Shown in pieces: positions 58,453 through 64,000 of a DNA stretch of 64,000 bases. The notes under the pieces were generated by a model that was given only the letters and a program-made list of their open reading frames with translations, had not been told where the DNA came from and did no database searches. The stretch's first letter is position 1. Each line of letters begins with the position of its first letter. The DNA is taken from NCBI GenBank assembly GCA_027924645.1, contig BSBN01001252.1, positions 857,501-921,500 on the forward strand, written 5' to 3'. The DNA comes from Cunninghamia lanceolata (Eukaryota > Streptophyta > Pinopsida > Cupressales > Cupressaceae). Made by a program: the position numbers and the translations under genes.

Positions 58453-60577
58453 ATGGCTCTTTACACCCTTCTTTTTTTTATGGTTAGTAACTTCATGCTA
58501 TCCCCTCATTATTTGGAGTGGCGTGTGAAGGATGATGTCATGGCCATGACAACTCACTTTCCTCGATTGAGCTAGACTTTAAAGTTCCATGTGGACTACG
58601 GCCAACACAACATCCCTCGTGAGCCATCGCCTTGCTAGCCTTGCAAGTCTTTTCATACCTTGTTGGCCGTTTTGGTTGTGGTGAGCTCACACAAGCCTTA
58701 TAATGAAGAAAATTATGTCCTGAACAAGTTGGGGATTTCGAAGGACATTTATGAGTTTTTGGGTTGCGTGGCTTGCATTTACATTAATGAGTGTCTTCTC
58801 ATTTCTAGATTGTTCGATCAAACCATGTTTCTTGCCAATCTTTGTTGCTACATCCCTCATTGTTGGTTCAGTAAGTTTAGAAGAATGGGTGGAAACAAGA
58901 TGCATACTAAGCCGATGTCTTGTGGTGAGTTTAAGGAAGACTCACAGGTTTGGAGCATTGTCTATGAGGGGGGAGTTATGCCGTTGAATCCTTGAATGGT
59001 TTTGATGAGAATTTGTCTATCCAATTTGCTATGTCATGGGATGCAGACAGGAGGGTGAAGGTTGGCGGTGTGTAGTTTGTTGTTTTAGATGAGTCCATTG
59101 CCAATGCTATGGGTCTGCAATGTAAGGGAAAAAGGTTGAAAAAGAAAACTAAGGTCCAAGATCCAGACGGGCTTAAGTATTTCTATTAGGAAGGCAAGAA
59201 ACAAGTTAGACTGCAAGGTGGCTTTGAGTGCAAGAGCCTAGTTAACCCCTGGGACCGGGTATGTTACCTTATTATGAAGTTTTTCACTCTTGAAGGTCGC
59301 TATAGGTTCTTTTATCATTATCATTTCACTTTGTTAAACCACTTTAGACATAAAATGCTGGTAAACTTCCCTTTCTACTTGCTTTCTAGCCTTGAAGCTT
59401 TTGTTAAGCTTACTAGGAAAACCCACGAGGGTAATCTGGCTATGGTTGTGGTTCCCCTGCATTAAGGTCTTATAGTCCATCTTTACCAATTCCATTTGGC
59501 CCTTTGCCCTGTTCAACCCCCTAAAGATAGCCTTGTCGAAGAAATTACCAATGAAGATTTGAATGATAACATCCCTCTCAGTGTCAAGTTTGGTAGTCCC
59601 TCCAAATTCAAAGCCCCATCTCCTGCTGTTGTTGACCCCACTAACCCTGCTGACCCCCCCTCTAATTCCCTTGTTGTTCTCGGTTCTAGCCCCCTATCAT
59701 GTTGGACACATCTTCCCCTAGGGCCTTGCATTCTGGCTGGACCCTTGTGTCAATTTCTGGGGGTGGGGATGGGTCCCATGGCCATTCTCATAAAGAATTT
59801 GCTGAGGGCCTTTGCGAGTTGAGGAGTTGCCCTCCACCCCCTGGAGGAAATAAATACAAGGGCTTGCATTGCCACCCCAGTTCTGCCAAAGATGGTAAAA
59901 ATAAAGCCAAAAAAGGTGAAGTTGGTTTGAGGACTGTGGATCTGGAGGCTAAGAAAGGGTTAGATACTCCCCAGTAGCAAAAAGAGGTGGAAGTTGTTGA
60001 TATCAAGGAGAAGGTTGTGGGTAGGGAAAATACTGAGGGAAGACCTAGCATTCGCAGGTCATCTAGGCTAGCTGGTGGGAAGCCCCAGGTGTTGAAAATA
60101 GTTGACTATTCCTCTACTTCAGATCATGATGACCCTAAGAATGAGATGGAAATAAGGGAGGTTAAGACTACTCTGGTGTAAGAACAAGAAGGAACAAGCC
60201 ACTTTGACTCAATGAATAATTTATTTTACGACACTGAACAGGAGGAGACTAAGATTCTTGAGACCCTTGATAAGGAGGTGGAGAGTGCCAGGGTGGTTGA
60301 GCCTAACAGGAAACTTGTGCAGGAGCTTGATAATGTTAAGTCCCGGTTCTCAGCCATGGAAAATAAAGTTTAGGTGCTGGTGACTGCTTGCTTGAAGGTC
60401 TTCCATAGGGCATCCAATACCTTTTCTATTCTATAGGATGAGCATATCGCTGGTGTTGATGCTGTGTTCGAGAATAAAGAGGAGTTGATCAAGAAGATTA
60501 AAGATGATTGGAAAGATCTACTGCATGTCTTTTTGTCTTATGTTCTGGTCTTAGTTTCCTTTTTAATACTATTTTGA
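58453..60577 (+). pseudogene. Broken gene of unrecognised family directly after the LINE
   Basis: ATG at 58453 opens MALYTLLFFMVSNFML and SPHYLEWRVKDDVMAMTTHF. Open stretches lie in three frames (58660-58995, about 59015-59670, 59699-60577). Around 59250-59410 comes LEGRYRFFYHYHFTLLNHFR then VNFPFYLLSSLEAFVKLTR, a hydrophobic and basic block whose layout resembles that at about 1350-1540 in the first broken gene. A Pro/Ser-rich linker follows (AVVDPTNPADPPSNS), then a basic patch RRSSRLAGGKP (about 60045-60080) that could be nuclear or DNA-binding, and an acidic coiled-coil end (EETKILETLDKEVESARV, KEELIKKIKDDWKDLL) with TGA at 60575. Two frameshifts and several stops. It starts six bases after the LINE ORF2 stop, so it could be a third LINE ORF or a separate insertion. 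Confidence 0.45.
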
Positions 60578-61249
60578 ACTTTTGCTACTAGTCAGTTGTT
60601 TCTATGCTACTCATGGCCTTTGGCCTATTTTGCTACTCGTGGGGCTTTTTTTTATCGAGATCTGCACCCGTGTTTGCAACTTATCAATACCAAAAACAAT
60701 ACACTATGAAAACTAATGTCACTTGTATGTCTAAAATACACTAAACTTAAGGACTAATGGTATTTAAAATACCACAAGAGGCAATCACCAAATCATAAAG
60801 GATCATGTTCTCCTGGATTGACCCCCTTGATTATTAGGTTTATAATCATGTAGAAGATTGAAGATAACAATCTCTAGTTGTGTAGATGTTCTAGAAAATT
60901 TTGATGTCAAATTATGTTCCTTTTAGTGCTCCAAATTTAAGTGTTCCTAGATTGATTTTCTTGCAATTGAAAGTGATAATCAAAGATGTGAATTAACACA
61001 CATTGAATGTCTTAAATAGTAAGACATAAAAATTAATCATGTGATTGCTCCCACCCATTGGAGGAAACTGTAGGTGCAACCATCAATTTTTGATCATACT
61101 GTTGGCATTGACTACAGTGATGGAGGGTGCTTCTAGCCTATGTATCACAGATGTTTCCTTGAGGTTGGAGGAGTGGCACCAAGGATTGGCTTAAGTGGCA
61201 CCTCATAGTCTACTTCACTACTACTAAAGGTGTAGAGAATGGATTTTCC
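60578..61249. other. No gene seen
   Basis: A small hairpin (GGCCTTTGGCC, about 60614-60624) and a T-run (60647-60654) could mark the 3' end of the preceding unit. The rest is AT-rich without features. Confidence 0.35.
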
Positions 61250-61564
61250 TATGTCTTCTCCTAGGTGTCATACTACTGCCATGAAAGGCGATTCTTTAGG
61301 GTCTTATGCAACCATATCTAGCTCATGGTCTCATGCATGTCCCTCATAAAGTGGTGTGGATGTCCCTACCACACCTAATGAGATTTTATGTCATGATTAG
61401 GTGAGTCATGTCGAGCATTTTTCATTTGCTAGAATCCTTGAAAATGATTTATCCTATGCTAAAATGATTGGGTATGGTTTTTCCTCTCCTCACCCTTTGC
61501 CCTATTCTCATACTACCGCTATTATGGTTTTTGGATAGGAAGTTCAAGAGAATGATGATTTCTT

Positions 61565-62191
61565 TGTGTGGTATGGCTTGATTGGAAGGTTTAATAGGTT
61601 GTGGCCTTCTCTCCTAGACATGCATAAGTGGGTTTTAGAGTCTTGGAAGCCACTCACTATGGACTTTATCAAACTATGTACCCCTATGCGTGGGATTTTT
61701 TCATTGTGAGATTTTAGCATTCTAAAGACAAGGAGGTGATGTTGAATGGTTATCTTTGGATATGGGGAGAGCACTCCCTCTTCCTCAAGTTGTGGTTACC
61801 CTACTTCAACCCTCTCACAGGACCATTAAATTACATGTTAGTTTGGGTTAGATTTCCTAACCTCCCCTTCCAATTCTAGGAAGACTCTTGCTTTGAAAGT
61901 ATTAGCAATGCTATTGGAAGATTTATGAAGGTGGATTCTTTCATGTCAAACATAGGTCACTCTACTTATGCCCATCTTCTAGTAGATATTGACACATCCA
62001 AGGCTCTCCTTGGTGAGGTTGTCCTCATGCTAGAGGACCAACCATGGACTTAGTTGTTGGATGATGGTGGAATTCTTTTATATTGTAGGTTTTTCTTCAC
62101 TAATGGTCATCTTGCCTCTAAGTGTCCTCATACTCATCCTAGGTTGGTGGCTCAGCTTCGTGGTGGCAAAACACTCTCTAAAAACATTTAA
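61565..62191 (+). pseudogene. LINE ORF1 (DUF4283-like, zinc-knuckle RNA-binding protein)
   Basis: Reads GRFNRLWPSLLDMHKWVLES, then after a shift MLNGYLWIWGEHSLFLKLW, YMLVWVRFPNLPFQF, NAIGRFMKVDSFM, TYAHLLVDIDTSKALL and CRFFFTNGHLASKCP, ending with TAA at 62189. The order 'W-V-R-x-P-N-L-P', 'I-G-x-x-x-x-x-D', 'T-Y-A-x-x-L-V-x-I-D' and final CCHC is the signature of plant LINE ORF1. The zinc knuckle has lost its second Cys (now Phe). Stops at about 61707, 61880 and 62052. Confidence 0.8.
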
Positions 62192-62823
62192 CTATGGAGT
62201 TTCTAGACATCACTCCCTTGAGTGCTATTCCTACAGATATTGATGTGGCCCCGGTGGCTCTTGTGGTGGCTCCTCTCGGGACTAGCATGGATTTGATCTT
62301 ATCCTTGGATATTGCTAGGGATCCTTCTTTTGTGTCAACTCAATCTTCTTCTTGATTCCCTTCTCCCCTTCTGTGAACTATGGTGGGGACCCGAATATTC
62401 CCTAGCCCTCTCCTTCAGTGCATCCTTAGGTCTCTTTAGCTTGCCATTCTTCCCCTTTGAGGGGGTATCTCATGTGTTGGCATCTATAGAGGAATCTCTT
62501 TCTCTTTGACTTGATGACTTTGATGATGACATGTCTTGGGCATTCATGCATAGAAGGAAGAAAGCCCTTTAAAAATCAATTTCAAAATTTTGACTCCAGG
62601 CATTGGGTGTGTGGTTCTATAGATTGAGGTCAGGAGTTGTGTAGCTCACTAGCCTTTGGGTGTAGCCTACATAGGTAGTTTGCCTGCAACCTATTCATGT
62701 TATGACTATTTTAGTGGTCAATGTTATATCTTTGTTATGTCTTCGACCTTAATAGTCTTGGTTGTTGTTTTGGGTCCATTTCTAATGGATCCCATTCTTC
62801 TTGCCTCTTGGTTGTTTCAATGT

Positions 62824-62843
62824 AAAAGGGTTTGGGCCCTTTT
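62824..62843 (+). other. LINE 3'-end hairpin
   Basis: AAAAGGG-TTTGGG-CCCTTTT, a perfect 7-bp stem with a 6-nt loop just before the tail. Similar in position and sequence to 28945-28960 in the SINE. Confidence 0.8.
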
Positions 62844-62880
62844 AAAACCATTTTTTATGAATATAAAAAATAATTAATAA

Positions 62881-63018
62881 TGTAAATGTGTATGAAATCA
62901 ACTCATGATTGCTAGTGGAATAGGTGAGAGTAAACATCTAATTTGAATTTGAACTTTTGAATTATGAAGGTCAACTCCATGTGGCATAGGATTGATCTTA
63001 CACATTGCGGGATTCACC
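62881..63018. other. Short host stretch between LINE tail and LTR
   Basis: No feature seen. Confidence 0.4.
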
Positions 63019-64000
63019 TGTTGCAAGTATGTGCCTAATCAGTGTTGTCATTGATGTCAACATATCCTTGTTGTCATTGGTGTCAACTGTATCTTATTCT
63101 ATTACTTGTTTAGAAGACTTCTATGTTGAGGATATTGAGAAAATTAGCCTCTCCAAAAGAAACAAGTGAGTTACAGAGAAGTGCAATATAGACAGTGAGT
63201 TGTATGCTGAAGAACAGTCTGGTAAACTACTCCACATTTATTGCTGCTTGAAGATTGTGGTCTGTGGATTATAAGTAAGTTAGAGGTACGTCTGAGGATG
63301 CTACATTCGAGGTTTGAGCCCTCCGCATGAAGATCTGAGTGAGTTGTGTTCACCAGAGTGAAACCTGCCTTTTTCTATAAGTTCAGTTGGGACAGGGAGA
63401 AAGTATTATGTTACGCATTCCTCCGCAATAAAGTATTTTGCTCTATAGTTCTAGAGGAAAGTTTGGGATGATCATAAGTGCCTACAATTATAGTGGTTCA
63501 TGTTTTCGTGGTCCGAAAGCTATCTTTCTTTTATGACAGTTAAAGATAGTGAAGTTCATGTGTTCTGGTGAGAAGATTCCTATGGATAAAGTGGCTAAGG
63601 TTCATGCAGTTTCTCCTGATGATTATAACGTACTTGTGGATGTCTCCTAATCATGTTCCTATCTTGATATTGGTCCGTGTTAAGGATTTGTGATTGTGTT
63701 TGAAGATTGTTCCCAAATAGTGTAACATGTAACTAGTTTTGGCCGACCTGGTTAATCCCAGTGATTACTGAGATCTCTGGAAGATTGTGGAAGCCTGTTG
63801 TAGCGTGGAAGATCATGTTTGAGTCCCAGCTAAGGCATAGTGTGATCCGCATTTCATTTCCTTTGCATAATGTTGTAATATGTCAGGACCTATTTTGTAA
63901 ATGTTTGTAATGCCGACCTTAGAGATTGTTCCAATGGTTGATGATTGTGATGCCAACTTTGATGATCATCCCAAGGTTGTTGTAGTGTATAAATACTTAT
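63019..64000 (+). repeat. LTR start, cut by the window end
   Basis: Starts TGTTGCAAGTATGTGCC and continues GTGTTGTCATTGATGTCAAC, like the LTR head of the minus-strand copia (in its orientation at 43398 and 37000). After roughly 110 bp the two diverge. A TATA candidate, TATAAATA, at 63988-63995 suggests transcription would start just beyond the window. No internal region is visible. Confidence 0.75.

Larger units (their letters stand above)
61250..62880 (+). mobile_element. LINE copy with ORF1 and 3' tail but no ORF2
   Basis: An ORF1 remnant (61565-62191) is followed by about 0.6 kb of degenerate sequence and a LINE-type 3' end: hairpin at 62824-62843 and an A-rich tail (about 62856-62880). 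Endonuclease, RT and RNase H are missing, by internal deletion or because the copy is non-autonomous. The 5' boundary is uncertain. Confidence 0.7.

Noticed and set aside
59699..59977. Separate small gene with Gly/His-rich start
   Set aside because: It is one frame of the larger broken block 58453-60577 after a frameshift.

Overview
The window looks like intergenic heterochromatin from a very large plant nuclear genome; a gymnosperm is plausible but cannot be proven from the sequence. It is AT-rich and has no intact long gene. Almost everything recognisable is a transposable element or a fragment of one: Ty1/copia and Ty3/gypsy LTR retrotransposons primed by initiator-methionine tRNA, LINEs with plant-type RNase H, and one tRNA-like SINE. 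All coding remnants carry stops and frameshifts. No rRNA, tRNA gene, CRISPR array or bacterial feature was seen.

Layout. 1-7307: a broken gene of an unrecognised plant family (723-3700), a copia reverse-transcriptase relic (4440-4935, minus), a LINE RNase H tail (5221-5588, minus), then five diverged units of a ~355-bp tandem repeat (5579-7307). 7308-27675: one ~20.4-kb gypsy element with unusually long LTRs (~4.2 kb) and target duplication GGCTA, inserted into that tandem array. Inside it sit a complete but dead copia element (13237-18219, duplication CAAAC) and a 3.7-kb solo LTR of a related gypsy family (18891-22584, duplication AGAGT), which splits the integrase next to its catalytic Glu codon. 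27676-33466: the end of the array, one LTR plus primer site of another element (27733-28383), a SINE (28776-29022), a possible small minus-strand host gene (29879-30887), and a ~0.7-kb sequence duplicated in tandem.

33467-46981: a 13.5-kb copia copy (duplication AGAGA) split by an 8.0-kb copia element in the opposite orientation (35376-43398). The inner element has seven polypurine-tract-like motifs near its 3' end, as in sireviruses, and a 76-bp-arm palindrome in its integrase. 48985-58446: a LINE ORF2 (endonuclease, reverse transcriptase, zinc finger, RNase H) split by a 5.2-kb LTR element that encodes only gag and protease (51271-56439, duplication TACTT). 58453-60577: a second broken gene of unknown type, possibly of the same class as 723-3700. 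61250-62880: a LINE with ORF1 and a 3' tail but no ORF2. 63019-64000: the start of an LTR that runs off the window.

Insertion order is clear from nesting. The tandem array is older than the 20-kb gypsy element, which is older than the copia and solo-LTR insertions inside it. The 13.5-kb copia is older than the minus-strand copia, and the LINE is older than the gag-only element. Removing each insert and one target copy restores a continuous reading frame in the host element, which is the strongest internal check on these boundaries. The most interesting items are the gag-only element, the SINE/LINE pair sharing a 3' hairpin, the repeated polypurine motifs, the foldback insertion, the copia LTR with a duplicated 5' head, and the two uncharacterised ORF blocks.
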